Origin: Anseranas semipalmata
Lineage: Eukaryota > Chordata > Aves > Anseriformes > Anseranatidae
Length of the DNA: 64,000 nucleotides
NCBI GenBank assembly: GCA_013399115.1
Contig: VXAA01001494.1
Coordinates: forward strand, 960,595-1,024,594
Direction of reading: 5' to 3'
The notes below the pieces were generated by a model. That model did not search any database, was not told the origin of the DNA, and was given only the letters and a program-made list of their open reading frames with translations. Every line of letters begins with the position of its first letter. The first letter of the stretch is position 1. The position numbers and the translations under genes were made by a program. Positions 25,350 through 36,993 of the stretch are shown here, piece after piece.

Positions 25350-25570
25350 GAAAACTGCATTAGACCGCTACAGCCTTGAGAAGGCAGGCTTCACCCACAT
25401 CCTCAACGCGGCTCATGGTCAGCGGAATGTGGACACAGGACCAGAATATTACCATGACATGGCTGTGGAGTACCATGGAGTGGAAGCAGATGATCTCCCC
25501 ACTTTCAAGCTCAGCCAGTTCTTTTATTCCGCTTCTAAATTCATTGATAATGCGCTGCAGGATGAAAGAA
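25350..25570 (+). CDS. DUSP29: Dual specificity phosphatase 29, coding exon 2
   Basis: This exon encodes residues 60-132 plus parts of codons 59 and 133. It enters in phase 2 after TTTTAACAG and completes GAG (Glu59) with exon 1. Visible family motifs are [20 protein letters not shown], the VDTGPEYY segment and [10 protein letters not shown]. By alignment with VHR-type phosphatases the second Asp of ADD (residue 107) is the general acid that protonates the leaving group during catalysis. The exon ends AGAA|GTAAGG in phase 1. The open frame continues past the donor to an in-frame stop at about 25629, so intron retention would lose the catalytic Cys loop. The length of 221 bases fits the joined reading frame exactly. 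Confidence 0.95.
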
Positions 25571-27082
25571 GTAAGGAGGGTGCTGAAAGTGGTAAAAAAC
25601 AGGACAGTATTTACTCCATCCGATTATAAGGATAGTTCATGGCATCCAACTCTGTGGGAACAAAACAAGTCCAATACAATATAACAGAGAATACAAAACC
25701 AGTAGCAGGAAACTAGTTGCTTAATAGAAGATAGTGATGGTAACTGAATTTAGGAATTCTCAGTGAAGTGCAAGAGTACCAGCCCAAGAGCCCCTACACC
25801 AAGCTATTTGATAAAAGTTGATGTCACAACTTGCATTAAGGTCTCCTGTCCAATAGAGGTTTTTTGTTGTTGCTTTGACTCCTTCATAAACAGCTCTGAG
25901 ACAGTCAGCCACTGAATTACCTGTCTTTTCCTCAAATTAGTCCCTGTTAAGAAAGGTTTAATGAAAACAGGCTGCATAGTGGTGGGAGTAGAACATGAGT
26001 GTTCTGCAGAGATTCCAGGCTGTCACTCCACAGCTTCACTCTCCACAAGTACAAAACCACCCTTCCTACCTGGCCATCAGATCTACCCCAAGCTGTAACT
26101 TTTCTCTCTCTCTGCCACATACCAAGCAGCTAGAAATGGGAACAACTCTGACAGCAGAGATCTAGAAACATTTTGTTAAAGCCTTTATAATTTCTCAGCT
26201 TGATTACAACAATTCATTATTTGCCAGCCTCCAGCAGTGTTCTATCAGAAGGCTTTACACTGATGTGAAGGGCTACAAAAGCCTAGGCGTCACATTGGCT
26301 TTCAGTATCACTCCTACTCCTTTCCTCCACTTCCCCCCCACTCCAAATACTTTATCTCAAGAGGATATTTTACCAGAAACCAGCAGAGAAACTTAAGACT
26401 TCCAGCCGACCTACAAAGACCTTAATACCAGAGGGTCACATATCAAGTTTCTGGTCTCCTGTCAGCCTCTGTTCTTGGCTGATTAGCTCAGCTGTAGCAA
26501 GCTACTACCTGACTTACCCCCAGTAGCCAGCCAGGTTTTTACAATTTTAGCTTTTCAGTAAGTGCAGTCTACAGCAACAGTCTCTTCCTTTGTTCAGGAG
26601 AAAGTCTTGAAAGCAGTTGTTTTAAAATCTAAGTCCTAATGCCAGGAGAAACAGCTTCAGGAGCTTACTCACTTGTGAAGAAAAGTACGTGGCATTTCAA
26701 AAAGTTGAATGAAGCACGGCCTTTGGGAAGGAGTGGATTACTAAAACACACCTGTGTCTAGCCACGGCTGGAGGCCAAAGGTCAGTATCAGACTGGAGTA
26801 GCTGAAGAAATGCAGATTTCCTCACTCCCATCACTCTCCTGTTTCTGTAACACCTTTGTCTGCAGCACTGAGGTACAGAAACAAGCACAAGCAAGGCTGC
26901 AAAGTCTAGAAAAAACTTGCATCCCAATACCTATTGGGGCAGGGGAGGACAGGACAGGGGGAAGTGTGAACCTTCTTGTTTCAAAACCACATCTAAGTCC
27001 AGTAAGTTCTGAGACTGTACAAGACACCAGTCCAGCACTGAAACAAAAGATCAAATCAAAGAGTAATTGGATGAATTTCTAC

Positions 27083-27102
27083 AAAAAAAAAAAAAAAAAA
27101 AA
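27083..27102. repeat. Poly-A tract (20 A)
   Basis: A homopolymer run in DUSP29 intron 2. Confidence 0.8.
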
Positions 27103-30100
27103 TCTGCACTGAAGTAGATCCTACCAACTGCAATCATTTCTGTAGCTGTGCACTGACTGCCACATCCACGTTTTTTAAACAATAGGAACAGATAGCTAGA
27201 TATACTGTTCATCTTATCTCTGAATGCACATCTGGTCTAGAAAAATGTTTCATTAGGCACTTCAAATACATGAGAATTATTTAAGTGCAACTTCCTGACT
27301 GACAAATAGCATCCAGATTCCTAAATATTTCATAGTAAGTAACCAAGTGCCTTTCCCCAGTGGTAGTGAAATAGAACTTCAGTATCTGGGGCTAAACTCT
27401 TCTGATCAGTAACACAATTACACCCATTACTATAAAGTCATTAGTTATTTTGCATGAGAGTTGAGGAAATGTGAACAGAGAGGAAAGGGTAAAAAGTTTC
27501 CTCTTTGTGATCAGAATGTGTGAATGAATTTGCTTCAGCTGCATTACATTGCTTGAGGTGCAACCTTTACAGCCAGCTGAGTGACCAAATACATTGAATA
27601 GATGTCTTTATACAACACTTTTTGCTGAGAAGATGCTCAATAATCAATATTGTTGAAACAAGCTGTCAAACAAATAAAGAAGCCTCTTCTTCTGCAACAG
27701 GCCAGAAAACCTGGCAATTTGGATGCTGCCAAAATAGTTCTAATGTGATAATTCTGACTTCAACTTCAAAATCTTTGTCATGGTGAAGAAGCTCCCCTAT
27801 CAGAGCAGTATTAGCAGACTGAGCATGGGCAGAAGGATATAAGAAAGATGAAAATAGCTCAGCTAGAAGTGCAAATTTTAGAGGCAAACTCAAACTGCTC
27901 ACAATCATGTACGCTATCTTTCAGCTGTGCATAAAGATTTCCCAAAACACAGAATTCAGACCTTAGGACAGCTTAAAATTTTATACCAGGGAGGCTTGAT
28001 TACCTGAAAAGGCACTATTTTAAGAGACTTCTAAATTCCCTTCTATGCTGCAGATTTAGTATTCATTCTCTTGGTATCTTAGTTCTTCAGAATGTAAAAT
28101 GAAGAAGAATAGCATTTTCTTTTCCTGTAAAGATGTCGTGGCAAAAATTAAATTAGAGATGGATTTAAAAAAGGAAAAAAAAAAAGCAATGCGAGAAGAA
28201 AACATGAGACAGATACAAAAACCTGAAGTATTTAACCAAAGATACCTCAATATTTACCACTCCATCCAGCTCTGGAAAGTGAATGCTGCATCTAGACAGA
28301 CTTTCAAGAAGCACAAGCCAAGCGACCAGAGTAGTTCAGGGACCCGTCACCACTCAGCAAACCTCTGGCTCTGTGTACCACTGTTTTCTATCCTTCAAGG
28401 TGCAACTAAATATAACTGGCCAAAATCAGACAAACACTCCAAGAGTGTGCGACTCCAAGAGTCACTCTTGAGGAAATAGGGCTTAGACTAGGTCCTTACA
28501 TCAAAACTGAAGAGACCACAAAATAGCACAGAAGGGCTATGGCTCTGCAGAATAGTACCAGCACTTTGCTGTAATAGGCAGCCAGATTTTGAACATACAC
28601 AGGAAAGCAAGATCGTCATTTTCCAACAACCAGAAGGCATTTCAGAAAGTTGTATGGCAATTTTTTGCCTTTGTTAATATAATATGAAACTGTACTTTCT
28701 CTCCTAGATCCCCTGTTTCCCACCCACACAAAAGCAAAGCCTTCCTTGTCCTATCTTGTATTTTATCACCTCAACAGCAACCCATTTACAAGGTAGGAAG
28801 CTCTAAAGAGAAGCATGAGGGGCTGAACAAATGAGAGTTTTCATCCGTTTCAAATATTTTGAGTAATAATAGAAGGGATTATCATTTTCCAAGAGAGGAA
28901 GAAACACTTCTAGTTATCAGAGAGACTGGAATTTTGCCCAGATGCCTCTATGACTATCTGCTGGGATTAGGATGCAGACTATAACCATTAATCCTCTAGT
29001 GTTGGCAGTTCTTGATGCATCCGCTACACAGCGATTCTACTTGTGCCAACACATCCTCTCATGCCTGGAAGCAAAGGAGTTAATCGGCAGAAGTCATGGC
29101 TTTGTACCCAACACTTCTCACTAGGCATAACTGACAGAGATAAACTATTATTGGGCCAATAGGATTTTTTTTTTCCTGTGGCAATTCAACTTAACAGGGT
29201 GTCAGCGCTCCAAATCTACTTCCTTCAGCAGTTCAACCCTTTGTGTGACCCCCTGAAGGGCTTTGCATCATTTTTGGAAATCTTTTCAAGTATTTCAAAA
29301 CCTGTCAATCAGACCTGAACCCACTTACTACTACTCTTCCTCCATCTCCCTGGACATGTGGAATGGGGAATGCTGCACCCTTACTAGTACCTGAAACCAA
29401 GGACTTTCTGCCACTGTCAGTTCAAAGTTAAACCAAACAATGTCACAAAACTAAAATATGAAGCACATCTATCCAGAGACAAAAAACTGTCAGCAGAGAC
29501 TCTGCATTTACAGTACACGAGACAGGCCACTGCTGCAAGATGTTTCTATAAAACAATCCAAAGTGCATGTTGGGGGGGTGACAAAAATGTTACTTTCACT
29601 CCAAATAATAGGGTACAGGTAACTAACTAGCCAGGGAAGATTTCTAAAGAAGCTTCTCTACAGTTTAAAAGGTGGTTTTTTTCTGTCCACCTGGTGTTCT
29701 ATTAATGTCTACAGCCCTTCTTGCCTTCTGCCCTCAAAATATCACTGAGCCTTAACAAAGCCATGTTATTTTACAAATCAAGTACTTGGACTGACTGATA
29801 AAGTGATGTGATCTAGATCTTGAAGGAAAATGGTGCCAGACCAAAACAAAATTTTGAATTCTGTCAGCTTTTGTCTCTAGCTCATAGTAGTGAGAAAGGC
29901 ACCTCCCTGCATCCAATTTATCTTCATGAAAGAATGGTTTGATAGCATACCAAACCCTCCCACGCCCGTGATGAACACAGGGTGCAGTTGGGCTTGCTCT
30001 ATTACTTAATACAAGGCTGCAGTCCCTAGAACATCTCTGCAACAACTGTTGAAAAATAAAATCAAAGATACCTGGTTTAGGATTAAACAGGTAATCTCCA

Positions 30101-30240
30101 ACGAAGACTGTGTTCATGTACTACAGAAAGACTTACAGCCTCAGTTTCTCCACCTGTAAAAAGATGGACCTTACAAAAATGCTGGTAAGGATAGTCAAAC
30201 CATTGAAAAGAACAGGGGCACTATAGAAAACTTCACTGTC

Positions 30241-30262
30241 AAAAAAAAAAAAAAAAAAAAAA
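30241..30262. repeat. Poly-A tract (22 A) beside the exon 3 acceptor
   Basis: A run of 22 A ends 35 bases before coding exon 3 of DUSP29. The polypyrimidine tract (gtctctttgtttccacag) lies between the run and the exon and is intact. Confidence 0.85.
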
Positions 30263-30297
30263 GAAACATACATGCCATTGTCTCTTTGTTTCCACAG

Positions 30298-30545
30298 ACA
30301 AGGTCCTGGTTCACTGTGCTATGGGTCGCAGCCGGTCAGCCACATTGGTCTTGGCTTACCTGATGATTTACAAGAACATGACAGTGGTGGATGCCATTGA
30401 ACAAGTATCAAGGCACCGATGCATCTTGCCAAACCGGGGCTTCTTGAAGCAGCTGAGAGAATTGGACATAGCGTTGGCACTGCAGAGGAGGAACACCAAA
30501 AACAGCCTACCATCCAATGATGACGAGAACAGCACCACGATCTAG
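30298..30545 (+). CDS. DUSP29: Dual specificity phosphatase 29, coding exon 3 (catalytic loop and C-terminus)
   Basis: This exon encodes residues 134-214 plus two bases of codon 133 (Asn) and the stop TAG at 30543-30545. It carries the phosphatase signature [12 protein letters not shown]: His138, catalytic nucleophile Cys139 and Arg145, fitting HC-x5-R. The following helix [18 protein letters not shown] and the [14 protein letters not shown] segment are those of the DUPD1/DUSP13 group. The full product is 214 residues, close to the 220 of the human protein as I recall it. All three catalytic residues (Asp107, Cys139, Arg145) are present, so the enzyme should be active. The short polar tail after ALQRRN is typical of DUSP29 and carries no extra domain. 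DUSP13 is the nearest alternative, but the DYCTPGAF N-terminus and synteny with KAT6B favour DUSP29. Confidence 0.96.
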
Positions 30546-30767
30546 TATTGCTCCTGGCAGGACTGTGCTACTGGAAAAGAAACTCCATAAAAGGAGGGGA
30601 GGGAAAGGTGTAGTTAATTACACAGTCGCAAGGCTCATCTGTTATCTGGAAGGAAAAAGAACAAAATCATTTCAAATGCTGACAGGATGGCAAAGAAGGG
30701 AAGCCAAATTTAAAACCCATCTTCTTAGGATACCCTAGCTTTAACAGAATTCTTCATGACATCAACA

Positions 30768-30773
30768 AATAAA
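30768..30773 (+). terminator. DUSP29: Candidate DUSP29 polyadenylation signal
   Basis: An AATAAA hexamer 223 bases after the stop codon, followed by T-rich sequence (ttttccctctg). This is the first canonical hexamer downstream and would give a short 3' UTR. Longer 3' UTRs cannot be excluded. Confidence 0.5.
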
Positions 30774-33302
30774 ATTTTCCCTCTGTAAAGCTTTTGCAGC
30801 ACAAAAGCAGACAACTTAAGCAAAACCCTACTCTGAGTACCCCCCAAAAAATCTTGATCCTAGCCCACGCACATGACCTTTAAAAGTGAGGAACTAGCCA
30901 TTCCTGAAGAGCTTTTGCAGGAAAAATGCTGAGATAGTTGCAGCACAGACGAAGTTTAGTCCCAGAGTCCTGAAGGATTTCCCAGGAGTCTGCCTTTTTA
31001 TGTTGTTTCCTGGCATCTCCATTTCTTCACATAATCTAGGGTAGTGCGGTGTTTAGAGAACCTCCAGATGAGGATCAGCTATCCAGTCTTCACAATGGAC
31101 TTTGCAGCAGAACATGCAAGCTAGAAACAAAGCAAGATCCTTGAAAAGATCAGATACATAAGCAGATACAATGGGTAACAATTCAAGGAGATACACGCGC
31201 ATGACATTTCAGTGGTTTCAGTTTTAACTTGCTTCTCCTAAACGCTTCAACTGCCTGAATTTGAAGGAAATCCTACACACATATCATCCAAGTCAATTTA
31301 CCAGGCCACCCCAAAAAAAAAAAAAAAAAAAGCACATTATGCATTCTGACTCGTTTTTCTGCACTAAGAACAGCTAACAGCTAGAACAATACACAAGAAA
31401 TATATTCTATCCTTTACATTGCTAAGGGAAAGTTCGAGACTGAACTCTTCCAGACACCACTGTCACCAAATGTTTCCTCCTATGTCAGCTTTAGTCATCC
31501 TAATACATTATTGTGCTCAAATACAGTTGCTAATAATCTTATTTATTGACAGAAGTAGTCCAAATATGCAAACGGAGATGCCAGATCTACTTTCCCACCT
31601 ACATTTAATCAACTTATTTGACACAAATCAAATCAGTAACCATGATCAGTAACCATATTTAGACATGGTGAGAGCTTTGTCACTTCATCAATACTTGATC
31701 TTCTTAAAACATACTGTAGAGAAGGATCAGAATTGAATCATGTTTACCTTTCTTCCATCTGTGAAAAGGTCAAATCATCACTCTCCCCAGTTTTGCTTAA
31801 TTCAGTGTATCAGGTAAGAGCCATTTAATACCCCAGTACATGAGAGGAATGACCCAGACACAGAGAGTACAGGAGAGTTCATGTCTTTACCAGCTGGCAA
31901 AGTCTCTGTAATTTTGGTGCAGTATGGACTGTAGGAGGCTTGGATTCTTGGAAAAATTTTCTTGGAAAAGAAAAAAAGAAAAAAGAAAAAACACAGGGCA
32001 GAATTGTGCCACTGGGTACTGTGTGTATACTCTACAAACCAAACAGAACAAGACAGAACTTGAAATCATTTATTGTAGATGTTAGCAGTTCTTTACCGGC
32101 TTAGCATCTCCAGTGTGAAGGTTCTCCTATTCCTTGGCTTCCTTTTAGGAGCCAAAACCAGCCTATCATTATGCCCAGTAGTAACGCTACAGCCAAGGCT
32201 GTAGGCACCCATAATGCAATGCTTTCAACTTCTCACTTGTATTTGTCTGTGTAATAAATACCTTACCCACAAATTCTCAGACACAGCAGAAGACAATAAA
32301 TACAACTAGACTAAGGTTAAAAAATATGATATGAAAAATATTCATGACTGGGATGCACCGACTCTGTGCCTTCCAAAGTCTCCTTTCATATGGATTATTA
32401 AAACAAAAAGCTAAGGAAACTCAAAAGCAGCCATTTGCCACTTCAAAAAGAACCGAGCAGTCAACATGTAGGTTTAAGAAGTCCAAAAATCCTTGGAAGG
32501 GGTCCCTCAACTTTTTCCATGTACTTAAAAAGACCTTCAAATGCACCTTTTCAGATCACCTCACTGTCTACTGCAACTTAATTCACAACCCAGACATCCA
32601 ACAGCTCTCCTAGCCTGGTGTCTGACGCCTGCATTTCAGACATGGCCCTGGTCTTTCATTTACCCTGATGGAGAAAGCTGAACATTTTCATGGCTAGGGA
32701 AGCAGTCTCTTTCTTAGCATTAGCCTTACAAACAGGAATTCTGTATTGAATGACCTACTAAAATACAACAAATATGACTTGACTGAGGGAAATTGAAGCA
32801 GATAAGTTATTCTTTCTTCTATCCTGCATGTTAGCTTGATGACTGCTGTAACCGGAGGAGGATCTGTAGCTGATTTGCATTCAAAATTGTATGTGAGCAA
32901 GGTTTTCTGGGGCCTGGAAATATGAGTTTCTTTTGCAGATTTGTGAAAATACACGGGGGAAAAAAATTACTTCCTGGGGCTCTGCTGCTTTAGGTGGAAA
33001 CTGACAGAGCCTTCCAAAAACAGCCTCCCAACTATTGATACGAAGCAAAATACTAGAAAGTCAAGTAGTTCCCACTTATTTTGTCCTGCACAGCAGATTA
33101 GGAAATTGGCAAATGGCAACACTGACATAACAAACAAAAAATGTATCTACAATTTCCAAAGGACAGGATTCCAAGCTACTCAGAAATTAGAAGCTGTCAT
33201 CTTAGCAAGGAGATGAAAAATAGCACTAAACAAAAAAAGTAGATCAATAACACCCTGTATTTCATTGCTTCTACACATACTATGTGAAGGCCTTAAGCAT
33301 GA
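30774..33302. other. Intergenic, DUSP29 side
   Basis: Sequence after the DUSP29 candidate polyadenylation signal. A poly-A tract lies at 31313-31331. No exon or recognisable mobile element is seen. Confidence 0.6.
31313..31331. repeat. Poly-A tract (19 A)
   Basis: A homopolymer run in intergenic sequence. Confidence 0.8.
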
Positions 33303-33945
33303 TTTCACAGAATCACAGATGGGAGGGCCCTCTGGAGCTCATCTGGTCCAACCCCCTGCTCAAGAAGGGACACCTAGAGATAGGGGCCCACGACCATGTC
33401 CAGGCAGCTTTTGAAGACCTCCAAGGAGGGAGACTCCACAACCTCTCTGGACAAACTGTACCAGCACTCAGTCACCCACAGACACGGAAGAAGTGCTTCC
33501 TGATGTTCAGATGGAACCTCCTGTGTTCCAGTTTGTGCCCACTGCCTCTTGTCCTGGCACTGGGCACCACTGAAAAGAGCCTCAGTCCTCTTTGCACCCT
33601 CCCTGCAGGTATTTATGGACATTGATAAGATCCCTCCTGAGCCTCCTCTTCTGCCTGCTTGAATGATCCCAGCTCTCTCAGCCTCTCCTTGTAGAGGTGC
33701 TCCAGTCCCTTCATTGTCTTGGTGGCCCTCCACTGGACTCTTTCCAGTATGTCCAGGTCTCTCTCGTACTGGGGAGCCCAGAACTGGACACAGTACTCCA
33801 GGTCTGGCCTCACCAGTGCCGAGCAGAGGGGAAGGATCACCTCCCATGACCTGCTGGCAATACTTTGGCTAATGCAGACCAGGGTACCATTAGCCTTCTT
33901 TGCTGCAAGGGCACACCACTGGTTCGTGTTCAACTTGCACTTAAT
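33303..33945 (-). mobile_element. 5'-truncated CR1 LINE copy
   Basis: On the minus strand this reads as the 3' end of a chicken-repeat-1 retrotransposon. Peptides characteristic of the C-terminal part of CR1 ORF2 are visible (for example [20 protein letters not shown] and [20 protein letters not shown]), followed by the short 3' UTR and the terminal ctgtgattctgtga repeat at 33303-33316. The two coding pieces (about 33613-33933 and 33374-33640) are in different frames, so at least one frameshift separates them. The copy lacks the endonuclease and most of the reverse transcriptase and cannot move. It lies between the convergent DUSP29 and KAT6B genes. A poly-A run begins 37 bases beyond its truncated 5' end. 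Confidence 0.92.
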
Positions 33946-33981
33946 TAAGCTTATTTAGTCACATGCAGTAGATTGGGGAAG

Positions 33982-34003
33982 AAAAAAAAAAAAAAAAAAA
34001 AAA
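33982..34003. repeat. Poly-A tract (22 A) next to CR1
   Basis: A homopolymer run just outside the truncated 5' end of the minus-strand CR1. CR1 elements do not end in poly-A, so this run is not the tail of that element. Confidence 0.8.
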
Positions 34004-34192
34004 GAGACCTTAGATGACTCATCTGAAGTCATGATGAAGCCAAAACTGTCACCCACCTTACATATTTGTACAAATTCCCTCCCCACTCCACAAAGCCCAA
34101 AGCAACAACTTTTGATCAATACATACCGCAGGGCTTCACTACAGAAGAGCTGACCTGTATCGCTACATAGGTCATAAACAACCCTGGAAATA

Positions 34193-34217
34193 CATAGTTC
34201 TAGTACAGAGAACTATG
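34193..34217. repeat. Perfect 9-bp inverted repeat
   Basis: CATAGTTCT at 34193-34201 pairs with AGAACTATG at 34209-34217 across a 7-base loop. It has no recognised context. Confidence 0.6.
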
Positions 34218-36646
34218 CTTAGTAACAGAAAAATAGTCTTTACTATCTTAGTCAGTTTGCTTGCTCCTGAAAGTCTCAGTCTCTACAGAACAGACCGTAA
34301 TAGGACAATCCGCAGCGCTACAGATACCACTATCAGGCCCATTCTTTTTATTTACCACACTGTATATTAGTGTTTGCTTCCATCAACTAGTCTGCTTGAT
34401 CAACATATTAAGCATCCAATAAAACTGAAACACAGACAGTAGACTAATGTCAAAGTTTCCTACCTTTAGAAGTCCTCTTTTTCTGCTTACATCGCATGGC
34501 TTCTTAGAAAAGTAGTCAAAAATTGGTTATATTTTGTCCACTGCTATGAGAACAGATAGCCAGAACATCACAACACTTACCACTCCCGTCTTTGCAAAAG
34601 GGCTGGAGTGCAGCTTTCAGGAGTACTGTGATCCATCAGCTTCCAGATAAAGTAGGTTCTCCTCCAACGACAAGTCCCTACAACCAGGTCTTGCCTGAAG
34701 CATTCTGCTGGTACAGCTACGCCAGTTAAGCAGTTCTGAGGTAAACATACTTCATGTTTACTTCCCAGCTTCTTTCCCCTATCTTCTGAGTGCCCCAGAT
34801 TCAATTAGACTAAACCAGAAAAAGCAAAGTTCTGGAACATGTAGCTTCCACAAAGTATGCAACTCTTGCAGTACAGCTACATCAAATCACCAGTCAACCT
34901 CATCCAACACAATCTACAGTAACAAGTGTTAGCAGCACAAACATCACAAAAACCAGGTCTGCAAGCAATGTACATGCAGAATGAGGCGAGTTTGTTTCCT
35001 TCTTGCAAGTCATTAGTGGTATAAAGCATTCAACTTGTCAAATTATGTCCTTTGTTTATGGAATGACCATGAGTGCACAGGCAAGGAAACACCCTGCGTT
35101 TCACAAGAATCATCTAGTACAACTTGGTGGAGAATTCTTTTGAGACACTAAAATAAGCTAGTTCTCAGCTGGTATGGCGCTAGAGCACACAATTGAGACT
35201 GACACTGCAATGGGCAGAATTACAAGAGTGAGATCTGTCAAGGATGGGACAGCCTTCTTATAAAGCAGAAATTTCAGTGCAGTAATGCAATTCACAGCTG
35301 AATAATCACTATGGGAAAAGATTTAGAAGAGCCATTTGTCCTGCTGAAAGGAATTCACTTCTCATATAAAAAGTAATACTGGAAACTTTCCTGTTGTGCA
35401 ACACACAGTACATCAACCTCCACCCAAGTTTTAATCCATGTATTGCAAATAGAGAACGTTAGCAATATGCTATAGTCACAATGCTCTGTTTCAGGTTACC
35501 ACATACTGAAACAGCGAGGTCTGATTTGCCCGTTTATTACAGTCTTTGGAACCTGAAACCGAACAGCAGTAGATAAAAAGCCAGGTGTCTTTTTCATTCA
35601 CTATAAAAACATACAAATGAAAAATCATAAGACGTGGTGCTATTATGATATGAAGTTATTCAAAAAAGATGCAAGGTCCTAGTTATACACACTCAAAGGC
35701 TACACATTAACTGTGTGGAGTTCATCTTTCCTTTCCCTAAGCATAATAAAACGTGACAGTGAATTTATGAAGACACACATACAGTTTAAGTACCATGAAT
35801 GCTCTCTGCCTTCATAAAGCAAATGTGACAGTATAAGTACATGAACAAAAATATTATTTCTATCGTGCTCTCCTTATCAAGCATTCTAAAATCCTTTAAA
35901 AAAAGTTATTCCAAATTACTATTTTACTGGAAACTTCATCTCCCATTCAGATCCACTATTTAGACTGCTGCCCCATGATATTAAAATTTAACAGGTTATG
36001 TGCCTGGATCTGTAGCATCAATATCTTGATGTGGCAACACCATGCACTTCGAGGGTTTAACAAAATACACATTTTCTTTGACTTTTCAGCATATAGAATC
36101 GCATCTATAAAGCTGCTTTATATACTAGAATGAGGAGACAGTATGTTCAATTACAATGATCAATTCTTTCACCTTAGTTAGCAGCCTACCTGCAGCGTCA
36201 GTGGGGTAGAGGGGGATTCAGTGACAACATTCACTTTAGGAGCATTTTGAAAAATTCTTACAAGGATTTTCTCTGATGCAGATTCACACACCAGATTTAA
36301 GCTTGGTGCACTCAAGAGCTCCATGTATAGACAGCCTTCTTGATTTTTACAGACCTTCTATTGCTAGACTAGAAGTGCTCACATTCGTGTGTACGTGTTT
36401 GTGTGTGCAGGTATACATGCATATATGCGGAACACAATGGTTCTATGCAAGATTTGTATCACCTTGTAACCCAGCAATGGTGAAAGGAAGAGATAAGGTC
36501 TATCATTAAGATACCATCCAAGCATCATGTTCACTGTCATATATCCTTTTACATACATATTAACACTTTCTATAGGAAAAAAGTTTCATACATTAAATAT
36601 TGACAACCTTGTAATGTATTAAATACATATTTATTCAATATTTTAT

Positions 36647-36672
36647 TAAGATTATTAAAAAAAATAATCTTA
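36647..36672. repeat. AT-rich 10-bp inverted repeat
   Basis: TAAGATTATT and AATAATCTTA flank six A residues, forming a perfect 10-bp stem. It lies downstream of the KAT6B stop codon and overlaps by one base a minus-strand AATAAA hexamer at 36642-36647. Confidence 0.7.
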
Positions 36673-36877
36673 GATACTCTTTATTTTCACAAGGTGTATG
36701 CAATTATGATGAGTAACCTACACGTAGGCTCTAACAGCCTAATCCAAACCCCATCAACTTTAATGGGCTTTAGATCAAGCATGTGAAAGCATTGTAACAA
36801 ACACTGTTTCAGGAGGTAATTCCCATGCAACATCAAACTATGACAAGACACAAGAGGCTAAAAATGGCTCATCATAA

Positions 36878-36883
36878 TTTATT
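36878..36883 (-). terminator. KAT6B: Candidate KAT6B polyadenylation signal
   Basis: AATAAA on the minus strand, followed 20-35 bases downstream by a GT-rich stretch (cctcttgtgtcttgtc, reading at 36859-36844). That pairing makes it the best of several hexamers, but the choice is not certain. Confidence 0.45.
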
Positions 36884-36910
36884 TTATGTTAAAATGTACA
36901 GCTGGGGGAT

Positions 36911-36993
36911 GTTTTTTTTGCAGTTTTTATTTTTGTTTCTTGGGTGTTTCATTGTGGGCTTTTTGTTGTTTTGTTTTTTGTTTGTTTTGTTTT
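36911..36993. repeat. T/G-rich simple sequence
   Basis: Irregular T runs broken by single G residues (A/C-rich on the KAT6B sense strand) inside the probable KAT6B 3' UTR. Confidence 0.65.

Larger units (their letters stand above)
25571..30297 (+). other. DUSP29: DUSP29 intron 2
   Basis: An intron of 4,727 bases, GTAAGG to TTTCCACAG, phase 1. It contains poly-A runs at 27083-27102 and 30241-30262; the latter is only 35 bases before the acceptor. No exon, RNA gene or clear mobile element is seen in it. Confidence 0.9.
34004..36859. other. Intergenic, KAT6B side
   Basis: No gene is seen. There is a perfect 9-bp inverted repeat at 34193-34201 / 34209-34217 (7-base loop) and an AT-rich 10-bp inverted repeat at 36647-36656 / 36663-36672. 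Further AATAAA hexamers on the minus strand (36630-36635, 36642-36647) leave open a longer KAT6B 3' UTR. Confidence 0.55.

Noticed and set aside
26481..26494. A tRNA A-box-like sequence (gattagctcagctg).
   Set aside because: No matching B box, anticodon stem or acceptor stem follows at the right distance.
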